Of a stretch of DNA of 64,000 bases, positions 25,109-33,459 are shown piece by piece (the first letter of the stretch is position 1; each line of letters opens with the position of its first letter). This stretch comes from Candidatus Poribacteria bacterium. Lineage in GTDB: Bacteria; Poribacteria; WGA-4E; WGA-3G. Where the stretch lies: positions 89,677-153,676 of the forward strand of contig VXPE01000041.1 of the NCBI GenBank assembly GCA_009839745.1, in the 5' to 3' direction. Both the position numbers and the translations under genes were made by a program. A model generated the notes under the pieces. The model ran no database searches. It had not been told where the DNA came from and saw nothing but the letters and a program-made list of their open reading frames with translations.

Positions 25109-25320
25109 TATTTTAATTTTTCCTATCGGTTCGGTAATGACGCGCCGCTCCGTATATCCGCCCTCCGCTACGCTTACGGGCTATGCACTTGAGTTTACCC
25201 TAGACAGTAGCCTGCAACAGAATCAACGGTATGAAGCCGCGTGTGGGCTTCACCGGGCGCAGGCAGGACTACGGAAAACCCCTTATGCGTCAAATTCACC
25301 TGAACGAACCGCAAGGTAAA
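25109..25320. repeat. MITE-like repeat with terminal inverted repeats
   Basis: The left end TTTAATTTTTCCTATCGGTT and the right end AACCGCAAGGTAAAATTAAA are inverted copies of each other, bounding about 210 bases. The interior has TATCCGCCCTCCGCTACGCT and the hairpin element AATCAACGGTATGAAGCC (25221-25256). This is the only copy here with both termini. The right end is read through as the last residues of the ABC ATPase. Confidence 0.78.
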
Positions 25321-26222
25321 ATTAAATTACCCGTCAATTTTATGAACACATCTTCCAGCGTCGGTTTCCCAAATCGAACCGATTGGACCTCATCTGGAAA
25401 GGCGGCAACTAAATCTCGGACGAACTCATGTCCGTGTTCACATTCAACCCGAAGGTGATTATCGGTTAGCACTGGTGAAATACCGAAATTCTCAACAATC
25501 CCGGTGCGGAGGACTTCAGTGTCCACGCACTCTATGAGAACAACATCACCACCGACGTGCGCCTTGAGTTCGTCAGGAGGTCCGAGGGCGACGAGCCTAC
25601 CTGCATCCAGAATACCGACCCTGTTGCACGCCTCCGCATCATCAAGGAGATGCGTCGTTAGCAGAACGAGGATATTTTCTGTATGCGCGAGGGCACTGAG
25701 AGCATCGTTGAACTGCCGGCGCGCAGCGACATCCAATCCACTTGTCGGTTCGTCAAGGAGTAGAACACGCGGGGAATGGAGCATCGCTTTCGCGATTTCA
25801 ACGCGTCTTTGTAACCCCCCTGATAAGCGTTCAACAGGCTCTTTTGCTCTATCGGCGACTCCAAAACGTTCGAGGAGTTCCGAGGTCCGGTGACGCAGTG
25901 TTTTACCAGCAAGCCCATATAGGTGTCCGTGGTGCCGTAAATTCTCAACGACGGTAAGCTTGCCATCGAGTCCTGGGTGTTGAAAAACCACACCTAAGAG
26001 ATCCCGAACCGCCTTCACCTCAGCAGCTACGTCATGTCCGAAGATACGCACACGACCGGAAGTTATCGGCATCAGGGTGGACAAAATCTTAAAAAGGGTC
26101 GTTTTTCCACTCCCGTTTGGTCCGAGGAGCCCGAAAATCTCGCCGCATGAGACGCTAAAACTGACATTGTCAAGGGCGCGTCGTTCCTGATATGAATGCG
26201 AGAGATTTTCTACGTCAATCAC
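25296..26222 (-). CDS. ABC transporter ATP-binding protein
   Basis: 308 residues. Walker A is LLGPNGSGKTTLFK, the Q-loop lies in VVFQHPGLDGKL, the signature is LSGGLQRRVEIAKAM and Walker B is RVLLLDEPTSGLD. It belongs to the ABC-2 exporter class (CcmA/NatA/DrrA-like) and drives the permease downstream. Its start overlaps the stop of the cupredoxin-like gene by four bases. The final residues (NLILPCGSFR) are encoded by the end of the dispersed repeat, so the original C-terminus may have been replaced by repeat insertion. Confidence 0.93.
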   Translation of the reverse strand: MIDVENLSHSYQERRALDNVSFSVSCGEIFGLLGPNGSGKTTLFKILSTLMPITSGRVRIFGHDVAAEVKAVRDLLGVVFQHPGLDGKLTVVENLRHHGHLYGLAGKTLRHRTSELLERFGVADRAKEPVERLSGGLQRRVEIAKAMLHSPRVLLLDEPTSGLDVAARRQFNDALSALAHTENILVLLTTHLLDDAEACNRVGILDAGRLVALGPPDELKAHVGGDVVLIECVDTEVLRTGIVENFGISPVLTDNHLRVECEHGHEFVRDLVAAFPDEVQSVRFGKPTLEDVFIKLTGNLILPCGSFR

Positions 26223-27001
26223 TTCAGTTTCAGTGTGAAATCTTGTGTTACACTACCACCGGCTTCTACAGTAACAGAAGCGGGAGAACCGCTGTTCGTG
26301 CCACACGCTTCATGCCAATAACCGAGTTTATAGGTACCCGCTGGGACATCTTCAAGTGTGAATTCACCCTTTTCATTCGTTACAGCAAAATAGGGATGCG
26401 GGACGTAAGCGATCCAAGCGGACATCCATCCGTGAATGTCACACTTTACCGAGACGGGTCCTTCCGCCTTTTTTACACCAGCAAGGGGCATTTTCCTGCG
26501 GTTTTTCGTCTGCTGTTTGTTAACCGGCTTGTTGATACTACTGAAGATATGAACGTTGTGATTAACTTTATCGGTATTGAGCATCGTCAACCGAGTACCG
26601 ACTGGAACAATTTGGACATGCGGCGTGAACTTGCAGCCTTTCTGATCCATTTCCAGTTTGGTGGCTTTGTCAAAATCTTTGCCTTTTGAAACGTCGATGA
26701 GGTAAACAATGGTATTTTTTAAAGCGTTGCCTTCACCGACGACGACCGATTCATCGTACTTTTCGGTAGCACCACAAACTGCTTGATCTTTTGTGATTTC
26801 CAATGCTTTCATTTCAGGCATGTCTCCCTCAAACTTCACAACGCCGTTAATTGTGCCGCCATTGCTGACGCTTCCAGCACTATAGGCATCAGGAAATACT
26901 AACATTTCCACTTCGCCTGCACCACTGTCAGCCGCAAAAGCACTACCGACATAACAGCACGCGAGAAGGATAGCAAGACTTGCCAAGAAATAGGTTTTCA
27001 T
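26219..27001 (-). CDS. Exported cupredoxin-like protein with regulatory beta domain
   Basis: About 260 residues. Residues 1-22 form a signal peptide. The following domain carries INGVVKFEGDMPE, HVQIVPVGTRLTMLNTDKVNHNVHIF and VKCDIHGWMSAWIAYVPHPYF, arranged like a type 1 copper/cupredoxin fold with candidate ligands His (NHNVH), Cys (KCDIH), His and Met. The tail is a carboxypeptidase-regulatory-like segment (FTLEDVPAGTYKLGYWHE). It is paralogous to 33460-34209. It may carry electrons to the oxidase or bind copper for its assembly. The ATG at 27001 is set by AAGGAG; the frame opens six codons earlier. Confidence 0.82.
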   Translation of the reverse strand: MKTYFLASLAILLACCYVGSAFAADSGAGEVEMLVFPDAYSAGSVSNGGTINGVVKFEGDMPEMKALEITKDQAVCGATEKYDESVVVGEGNALKNTIVYLIDVSKGKDFDKATKLEMDQKGCKFTPHVQIVPVGTRLTMLNTDKVNHNVHIFSSINKPVNKQQTKNRRKMPLAGVKKAEGPVSVKCDIHGWMSAWIAYVPHPYFAVTNEKGEFTLEDVPAGTYKLGYWHEACGTNSGSPASVTVEAGGSVTQDFTLKLK

Positions 27002-27138
27002 TTTTTCTCCTTTTTTCAACTATTGGAATCTGGGCATCGCTCCACTACGTTTCGCGATGTTTTTTGGTTAAGTATGAGGCGTGAGTTGACCGAAAGCCTG
27101 CCTGAAACACAGTGGAAGGCAGCGCAAACGCCCAATAA
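27002..27138. repeat. Dispersed repeat adjoining a start codon
   Basis: TTGGAATCTGGGCATCGCTC and ACTACGTTTCGCGATG resemble TTGAATCTGGTCACTGCTCC and ATTACATTTCGCAGTGG at 12533-12575 in the leader of the PQQ gene. Both copies lie directly upstream of minus-strand start codons. No gene is seen. Confidence 0.5.
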
Positions 27139-28851
27139 TTAGGAAACTGAATTTCTCCGTTGAACGGCTGCCCGTAAACCGAAGAGCAAGCCGAGAGAGA
27201 GAATCGCAATCAAAGGCGGATAAACGAACCGTCTTGAAGACGGAACGGGTTCAAGTACAAAAGTATACCAACTGGAGACGACCCGTTTCGCATCAACATC
27301 GCCGTTCGCGCCATCCCATGCGGAGAAGGCGATAGGCACAAAGACCCCCGGGTCAAGTTGCAAGTCCTTTTTGTCATCGGTCTTCAAGGCACGTTTTACC
27401 CACAATTTGTACTGTCCATCTGTGTAAACACCCTGCACTTGTAACGCCCCTTGTGCTTCCTGAACTTCGGCAGCGTTGATTCCCTTAGCGGTAAGCTCGG
27501 TTACCTGCTCCGGGGTGGAGGCTTTCCAGTGCCAGAGATAGACGGGTAACCTACCGCCCCATAAGAAATAAGGCTTCGGTGCGGTCGGACCTTGTGGCAC
27601 CTTCACCGGAAATTGAATCGCCAACGCGTCCTCAAGGGGTTTCCCAGTCGTCTCGTCGGTGTCGTCGCCAGTCGTGTGTGTCCGATCATCCCACGTGAAG
27701 AGGAACACCACTTCCGTGTCGTTATAAAACGATTTGACGTCCACAGAATCAATTGTTGGATTGAACTGTCGAGGTTCAATGACGACCTGTCCAACGAGAG
27801 GAAAGTGCCTGGCTTGAAGCGTTTCCCACACGGCATCCTCTATTCCGGGTAGCGCGTCTTGAATGTATTGTGAGCGGAGGACGTTTTTTCCGATCGCAGG
27901 TTCCGGACGTTTTTCAGGCGCGAGAGATTTAACGTAGTTCGCTAAATGCCAACTCTTTTCATAGACGACCTGCATCGCGTCATCGTATGTCTGCTGCTCA
28001 GCCGCGGTCAGTTCTATGCCTTCTGTTCGATTGAGTGCGAGGTCAACAGCGACATCCATTTTCTCGTAAAACTTCTCGGATTCCGCTTCCTCTGCCTCTG
28101 TCAGTTCATCTTTGTTTTCCAATTCGGTGAGCCGTTTGGATTCTTCCACCGTCAATCCGAAATGCAGGAAACTATCACCTTCAAATGCTGGCATGGGTGA
28201 ACCTGCGATTCCGCCGATGAATCGTTTGAAAATGGCTTCAGTGTCAGCGCCCCCTCGGAAATTCCAACTTTGTGCCAGATTCGCGGGCCACGTCTGGAAC
28301 CCCCATTCATCCGTCAACGTAGGTGCGGACGTGCCATCACCCCGTCCAACATTACCGTGGCATTCCACACAACCGAGTTCAACATAAAGTCCCTTTCCAA
28401 TTTCCACGCTCTGCTCAGCGTAAGAGATTTTACCGTCCAGACCGATTTCCCGGGGTGCTTCCCCCTCTTTAAACCCATCGTAAAAGGTTTTGATATATGC
28501 CACAACTTCCCAACGCTCGTCGGCACTTAGGGAGGTTTCCCAACCGGGCATTGACGATCCGGGCATCCCTATGGTAATAATGTCAAAGAGGTCTTGATCC
28601 GTCGGGAGTTGCCCGCTCTCTGTAGATCGAATCTTATACAAACCGCGTGTGAAATCCCTCGGTCTCGGCAGGAGATTTTCAGCGGCAGAACCGTCACCTC
28701 GTCCTTCGGTGCCGTGGCAGTGGGCGCAGCTCTCGTCATATACCTCTTTCCCTTTCTCAGAAGCCTCTGGAGCATTCTGAGCGTGCGCTGACATAACAGC
28801 ACACAGCAATCCCAAGACCAGCATCAGGAGAGTTACATTTCTGGTTTTCAT
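27139..28851 (-). CDS. Dihaem cytochrome c with ethylbenzene-dehydrogenase-like haem domain
   Basis: About 570 residues. A signal peptide (residues 1-25) precedes two cytochrome c motifs, CAHCH (residue 42) and CVECH (residue 161), with MPGWE-type distal Met regions. The C-terminal domain (about 360-540, starting VLRSQYIQDALPGIEDAVWE with YNDTEVVFLFTWDD) matches the haem-binding domain of ethylbenzene dehydrogenase gamma-type subunits (PF09459). The end is one membrane helix, VYPPLIAILSLGLLFGL. It is therefore a membrane-anchored periplasmic protein with probably three haems. It overlaps or abuts the upstream cytochrome c gene. The start is set at MKTRNVTLLM; the longer frame lies inside the neighbour. 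Confidence 0.88.
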   Translation of the reverse strand: MKTRNVTLLMLVLGLLCAVMSAHAQNAPEASEKGKEVYDESCAHCHGTEGRGDGSAAENLLPRPRDFTRGLYKIRSTESGQLPTDQDLFDIITIGMPGSSMPGWETSLSADERWEVVAYIKTFYDGFKEGEAPREIGLDGKISYAEQSVEIGKGLYVELGCVECHGNVGRGDGTSAPTLTDEWGFQTWPANLAQSWNFRGGADTEAIFKRFIGGIAGSPMPAFEGDSFLHFGLTVEESKRLTELENKDELTEAEEAESEKFYEKMDVAVDLALNRTEGIELTAAEQQTYDDAMQVVYEKSWHLANYVKSLAPEKRPEPAIGKNVLRSQYIQDALPGIEDAVWETLQARHFPLVGQVVIEPRQFNPTIDSVDVKSFYNDTEVVFLFTWDDRTHTTGDDTDETTGKPLEDALAIQFPVKVPQGPTAPKPYFLWGGRLPVYLWHWKASTPEQVTELTAKGINAAEVQEAQGALQVQGVYTDGQYKLWVKRALKTDDKKDLQLDPGVFVPIAFSAWDGANGDVDAKRVVSSWYTFVLEPVPSSRRFVYPPLIAILSLGLLFGLRAAVQRRNSVS

Positions 28852-28853
28852 CT

Positions 28854-29630
28854 TTAGTGTGCCTCCCCAAAGGTTCGTGGCTGATAGCCGGTGTATTCGG
28901 ATAGAAAGAGAATCACGTCCCAAATTTCGTCTTTTGTCAAGTAGTTCTCCCAGATAGGCATCGCCGAATCCCAAGGTGTGCCAGCTGCCGGTAATCCCGG
29001 TCCCCCCTTTGCGATCCGCCAAAAAAAGAAAGACTCTTGGAAGTTAGGAATAATCCCCGGATCTTGGAAATTAGCAGGAAGCGGTTGGAGGTGCGGTGCG
29101 AAATGCCCCTGCCCATCCAGGTGATCCCCATGGCAGTAAAAGCAGTTTTGGTAGTAGACGCGCCTGCCGTTCTCAACATGCGCTTTGAACGCCTCCGGAT
29201 CATCTTTTTCATAATGCCGGAACGGATTCACGACATCTTGCATCGTGCCGATAACCTCATCTTTATAGGTTAATTCAAGCGGCGGCGATGGGTGTGCATC
29301 ACGCGGGCTTCCAGGAGGATTCGCGCGCTGGGCGATAATCGAATAGGTATAACCGAGCAGGAACAACGGGATTAACACCGCGATAACGCGGCGGCGGACT
29401 CGACGTTTGTCCTCAACGAGCGTTTCACGGATAGGGCGCAAAAATTCCCGAAAGAGTGAATCCTCAACGGAAATATGCACCAAGATCGCGATTATAATCA
29501 ACCCCATATACATCGCAATCACGCTGCCCGGTATCGGCACTGAGACGATGCCACCAATGGCAAACCGCAGGACTACCCAAGAACCTACCAGAACTATGAG
29601 ACATATTGTGAAGAGTGACAGCTTTTTCAT
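28854..29630 (-). CDS. Membrane-anchored monohaem cytochrome c
   Basis: 258 residues. There are two or three N-terminal helices (residues about 5-60 and 85-105), then a periplasmic cytochrome c domain with CFYCH (near residue 165) and the distal Met region WDSAMPIWENYLTKDEIWDVI. It sits between the CydA-like/cytochrome c genes and the EB_dh-like cytochrome. The start codon abuts the repeat at 29631-29780. Likely an electron-transfer subunit of the complex built on the CydA-like protein. Confidence 0.9.
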   Translation of the reverse strand: MKKLSLFTICLIVLVGSWVVLRFAIGGIVSVPIPGSVIAMYMGLIIIAILVHISVEDSLFREFLRPIRETLVEDKRRVRRRVIAVLIPLFLLGYTYSIIAQRANPPGSPRDAHPSPPLELTYKDEVIGTMQDVVNPFRHYEKDDPEAFKAHVENGRRVYYQNCFYCHGDHLDGQGHFAPHLQPLPANFQDPGIIPNFQESFFFWRIAKGGPGLPAAGTPWDSAMPIWENYLTKDEIWDVILFLSEYTGYQPRTFGEAH

Positions 29631-29780
29631 TTTTTTAACTATGTGCTTCGGGTCGGGGTTTCCGTTGTCAACCCCGATCTAAAGTTGATAAAGCACCTTT
29701 TTTAGGCTATGAAATGTTTTTTTAACGATTCAGTATCTGCAAGGACAACGGACGCAGCAGCCCAGAAACAATAGATTAAA
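29631..29780. repeat. Dispersed repeat family B, copy 1
   Basis: This begins TTTTTTAACTATGTGCTTC and contains TTTCCGTTGTCAACCCCGAT and AAGGACAACGGACGCAGCAG. Copies occur at 33308-33457 and, longer, at 54046-54281. The T-rich end abuts the start codon of the minus-strand gene at 29630. Confidence 0.8.
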
Positions 29781-29781
29781 A

Positions 29782-31287
29782 TTATTCGGCGGAAGCGTCA
29801 TCTGTCTCTGCTGGTGCTGCTTCCGCTGTCGCGCCAGTGAGTGTGCTTAAGAAGGAGAGCAAATTGCTCATATCCGATACCGATAACAGTAGTGGGAAAT
29901 TTTCGGGCATCGGCGATGTAACCAGCAATTTCTTTCCGGAGGCACGGGTAAAGGTCGCTTCCTCAAGATCAAATGTATCAAAGATTTCTTCACTCCCGTC
30001 AACGATGAGGACGATTTCGTCGTCATCCATGGAGCCTGAAACGTAGTCGCCAACAATTTCATCGCCATCAAAAGTGATAACCGTCATCTGGCTTTTCACG
30101 TCTGTCTTGGAAAAGGACCGATCCTCGCCACCGATCTTAAGCGTCACGGTGTCATCGGTTTCCGAAACGATTTCCCCGCTTACGGGGGCATCTGAATCCG
30201 TAGGCGTTAGTGTCAACGTAAAATAACCTCTCGCTTGCAGGTTGCTCAGTTCTTCAATCGGCTCATCGTCGAGTTCGGTCAATAAAAGGGTATGCTCCTC
30301 TTCAACACCATCCGCCGTTTTGGTTCGGACGACAATCCGTTCTGTGTCCTGCGAGACAAGGGTGCCTTGATAGGTTGTTCCGTTCGCACGGACGATAACG
30401 GCACCGTAACCGCTTACGATTTGTGCGCCGGGCACCAAGACCGACTCCTCAAGATACCGCATGTCGTTAAAGGCGGCAATTTCAGAGAGGTCGGGTGCAG
30501 TGACGACTTCAAAATCTGTAGTCTCACCTGCAGCTGGACTTTCTATACCCGTCACAGCGTGGCACGAGATACACGCCGCAGTCACAAATACCTTTTTGCC
30601 GAGTTCGGGATCCCCCGTCAGCAGGGGTGGAAGTGCTGCAGCGATTGTCCCCGCATCCGCCCGATCTATCGGTTCATCAAAGGGTGTTGGGTCAATCTCA
30701 CCACCGAGGCTCTGGAGGTAAGCGATAACTGCCTCAATCTCTAATTTAGAGAGAGCGATGGGTGGCTTCCAAATCTCTGGCATAATTTTGCCGTATCCGG
30801 GCACAAGATATTTGTGAGGTTCATAAAGCGATTCGATGAGATAGGTTTTGGCATCCGTGCCTGGGACGCGACTGGCGGCGTTAATGCCGATGTCTGTGAG
30901 ATCCGGACACCTTCCTGGTGGTGCCGATGGATCAACGGTATGACATGCGGCACACTGCCCCTTTCCATTAAACACCAAGGCACCTTGCTCAGCGACTGCG
31001 TCTGGGTCGCTCCAATCCAGTGATGTCAGATTCACCGCTGTGGAACTTTCCGGGACCAGCCCCGCGACGAAGGCGTAAAACCATATCACGGCAAGCGAAA
31101 ACGTCAACAACTTCATGACGTTCGACCACAAAACGATATTTACAATCACCGAAATGAGAAACCAAACCGACCACGGTAACAAGTTCTCTGAGGCGACCGG
31201 AAACGCCGATGCCCCGGCAATATAGGCGATGAAACTCACCACCATTAAGATGAGACTCGCGATTTTTATCAGCGTATCCCTTGACAT
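29782..31287 (-). CDS. Membrane-anchored dihaem cytochrome c with beta-rich insertion
   Basis: 501 residues. Three N-terminal helices (about 5-80) precede cytochrome c domain 1 with CAACH (112-116) and distal Met in KIMPEIW (170). Domain 2 has CISCH (239-243), and its distal Met is only at 460 (TSPMPENFP). Between them about 160 residues of beta-strand repeats are inserted, with G-x-Y-x-G-T and similar turns. Comparable insertions occur in haem domains of Planctomycete-type proteins. The gene follows the CydA-like subunit, so it is probably its cytochrome partner. The ribosome binding site comes from the repeat end at 31288-31311. Confidence 0.88.
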   Translation of the reverse strand: MSRDTLIKIASLILMVVSFIAYIAGASAFPVASENLLPWSVWFLISVIVNIVLWSNVMKLLTFSLAVIWFYAFVAGLVPESSTAVNLTSLDWSDPDAVAEQGALVFNGKGQCAACHTVDPSAPPGRCPDLTDIGINAASRVPGTDAKTYLIESLYEPHKYLVPGYGKIMPEIWKPPIALSKLEIEAVIAYLQSLGGEIDPTPFDEPIDRADAGTIAAALPPLLTGDPELGKKVFVTAACISCHAVTGIESPAAGETTDFEVVTAPDLSEIAAFNDMRYLEESVLVPGAQIVSGYGAVIVRANGTTYQGTLVSQDTERIVVRTKTADGVEEEHTLLLTELDDEPIEELSNLQARGYFTLTLTPTDSDAPVSGEIVSETDDTVTLKIGGEDRSFSKTDVKSQMTVITFDGDEIVGDYVSGSMDDDEIVLIVDGSEEIFDTFDLEEATFTRASGKKLLVTSPMPENFPLLLSVSDMSNLLSFLSTLTGATAEAAPAETDDASAE

Positions 31288-31408
31288 TTTTTAATTATTC
31301 CTTGCGCTTAAATGACGTGGGTTTGAAATTTAACGTTTCCGTTCTCAACTCCGCTCTCTATTTCATTACGAGCGGGCTTCTGATTAAGGGATGATTTCGG
31401 TTCTGACG

Positions 31409-33307
31409 CTAATCATCACCTTCAGCAGTAACAGTGGCTTCGGGGGTAGCTGCCTTCTCTTCCTTCTTCTTTTCGCCCCACAAACCGAGCCAGAAAATAA
31501 ATCCGACGAGCGCGAAGAAGGCTACCATGATGATTGCGACCATGTTCACCGCCTCACTGAGAAGCGGCGTAAAGGCATCCGGAGATGTATCTTGCATCAC
31601 ACCGAAGATATGCCACGCCTCTCGCAACCCTGAGCGTGCGTATCCCATCAGTCCCATCAAAGAAGTGAACGTAATTGCCACGAGAATTAACACGTATTGT
31701 GAGCGATCCGTCATCTCTCCCCATTTGATAGTGCCAGATGTTGTCGCCTTGCGGTACATAAAAATATCAACGATTGTGACGATTGCCATGACCGCGAGTG
31801 CAACCAGGACCTGATACGGCGTCAGGATATTGACCCGTAAATCTGTCGGGACGGTAAACCCAACGATGCCGATAACCACGATGGAGACGGTCGCGAGGAA
31901 GAAGACAGCGGAGATACCAATGTTGCCAATTTTTTTCCAACTCGCCGTAGGTGTCTTGCCTGAACGCCGATAAAATAGGAAACTCAAGAAGGTCGTGAGA
32001 ATGATGATGTTAACTGCCGTATTTTTGGCAGTCATCAAGCCGAACAATCCGAGGTGTGGGTGGTTTGCCCCGCCCATCGCGCTCAGTTCACTGGCAGTTG
32101 AAATCTTAGAGAGCGTCCGCGGGGTCATCCAGATTGCGACACAAATAATGATAACGGTAATCATATACGGGCGGTATCGTGCATAGATCTCCGCCCCTTC
32201 AATCCGCCCCATGCCTGACCAGAGGTAGTAGTTCGCGCCAATAAACAGGACACCAATCATAACTGCCTGAATGATAAACAGCCAGGAAAAGAGGCTACCC
32301 ATCATGTTAATGCCCATCGTGTTGTTGAACATGTAGATTTCTCTACCGAGCCAATAACCGAGGAAAGGCAGGGGTATCAGTCCACAGAGTGCGATGAAGT
32401 TTCCGGTATAGCCCATCCAATCGTAATGCGCTTTGTCCTCTTTCGTCTTCGCGACGAGGAATCGGAACGCCGCATAAGCCGCAACAATCGAGCCTCCGAA
32501 GGCAATGTTACCCACGAGGCGATGGATGTTAACCGGCATCCATGTAAAGTTGTTGACGGCGTCCCAAACGGTTCCCATGAACTCGCCGGTCGTCTCGTTG
32601 TGGAGCGGCACCATCGTATGGCTTGTAACACCTTCCATAGCGGTCTCAGGCGTGAGTGCTGGATCTGCTCCCAATTTCTCCTCAATCCAAGATTTTCGTC
32701 TGCCTTCAGAGAGGACACCGTATTGGGTTGCCGGACTGGTTTGGTAACTCAACCATGCGTTAGAAACGAACATAATCGCAGTGCCGAATACATTCAGAAG
32801 CACGCCGAGGAAGAGATGCCATCCCTTATGGCGTCCCTGCATCTTATCCCATCCATAGGAGTAAAGGTAAAGCGTAAAGGTTTCGCCGAAGAACAGGATG
32901 ACGTAGAAAATCATCGTCGGTCCGAATATCCCACTGAGTTTCGTCATGACTTTCGGATAACACCAGATGAGGATGAAGACGAGAACGCCACCGAGCAAGG
33001 CTGTCGTTGAAAACGCGCCCATACAGAGTTTGATAAACTCCTGCGCCATCCGATCATATCGCATGTCCTTCGTCTTCCAGCCGATAAATTCGATGATTAC
33101 GGCAAACATCGGGACACCGAGGATAAAAGATCCGAACAATAGGTGAAGTTGGGCAGCGATCCATGCTGCATTTCGGCTGCCGATCTTCGGGAAGGCGCGA
33201 TATTCCGCTTCGGTCGCGTCTTGTGCAAACGCCGGTGCAACGGTTAGTAGCACGGTATATGCGATGAATACACAGCCAAGTATGAGATAGAGTCTCTTTT
33301 TAGACAT
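31409..33307 (-). CDS. CydA-like membrane subunit of a bd-superfamily complex
   Basis: 632 residues with at least a dozen helices. LHLLFGSFILGVPMFAVIIE corresponds to the CydA first haem-ligand helix. FFGETFTLYLYSYGWDKM, VSNAWLSYQT and NIHRLVGNIAFGGSIV match CydA landmarks. The canonical Q-loop GRQPW signature is absent; the matching place reads WMTPRTLSK. No CydB follows; instead cytochromes c and cupredoxin-like genes flank it. The bd superfamily includes CydA-like clades associated with cytochrome c, so this may accept or donate electrons via cytochrome c rather than quinol. Whether it reduces oxygen or another acceptor is unknown. An N-terminal signal-like segment precedes the first helix. 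Confidence 0.85.
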   Translation of the reverse strand: MSKKRLYLILGCVFIAYTVLLTVAPAFAQDATEAEYRAFPKIGSRNAAWIAAQLHLLFGSFILGVPMFAVIIEFIGWKTKDMRYDRMAQEFIKLCMGAFSTTALLGGVLVFILIWCYPKVMTKLSGIFGPTMIFYVILFFGETFTLYLYSYGWDKMQGRHKGWHLFLGVLLNVFGTAIMFVSNAWLSYQTSPATQYGVLSEGRRKSWIEEKLGADPALTPETAMEGVTSHTMVPLHNETTGEFMGTVWDAVNNFTWMPVNIHRLVGNIAFGGSIVAAYAAFRFLVAKTKEDKAHYDWMGYTGNFIALCGLIPLPFLGYWLGREIYMFNNTMGINMMGSLFSWLFIIQAVMIGVLFIGANYYLWSGMGRIEGAEIYARYRPYMITVIIICVAIWMTPRTLSKISTASELSAMGGANHPHLGLFGLMTAKNTAVNIIILTTFLSFLFYRRSGKTPTASWKKIGNIGISAVFFLATVSIVVIGIVGFTVPTDLRVNILTPYQVLVALAVMAIVTIVDIFMYRKATTSGTIKWGEMTDRSQYVLILVAITFTSLMGLMGYARSGLREAWHIFGVMQDTSPDAFTPLLSEAVNMVAIIMVAFFALVGFIFWLGLWGEKKKEEKAATPEATVTAEGDD

Positions 33308-33457
33308 TTTTTTAACTATGTGCTTCTGAGCGATGCCTCCGTTGTCGGCATCGATCTAAAATTGTTAAGAAACCTACTTGAGATTATGAGAGGCTTATTA
33401 ACGATTGGAATACTGCAAGGACAACGGACGCAGCAGCCCAGACTTAATCATTTAAAA
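33308..33457. repeat. Dispersed repeat family B, copy 2
   Basis: Same order of blocks as the copy at 29631: TTTTTTAACTATGTGCTTC, TCCGTTGTCGGCATCGATCT, GCAAGGACAACGGACGCAGC. Its left end abuts the start codon of the CydA-like gene, and the right end lies a few bases from the next stop codon. Confidence 0.8.
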
Positions 33458-33459
33458 GA

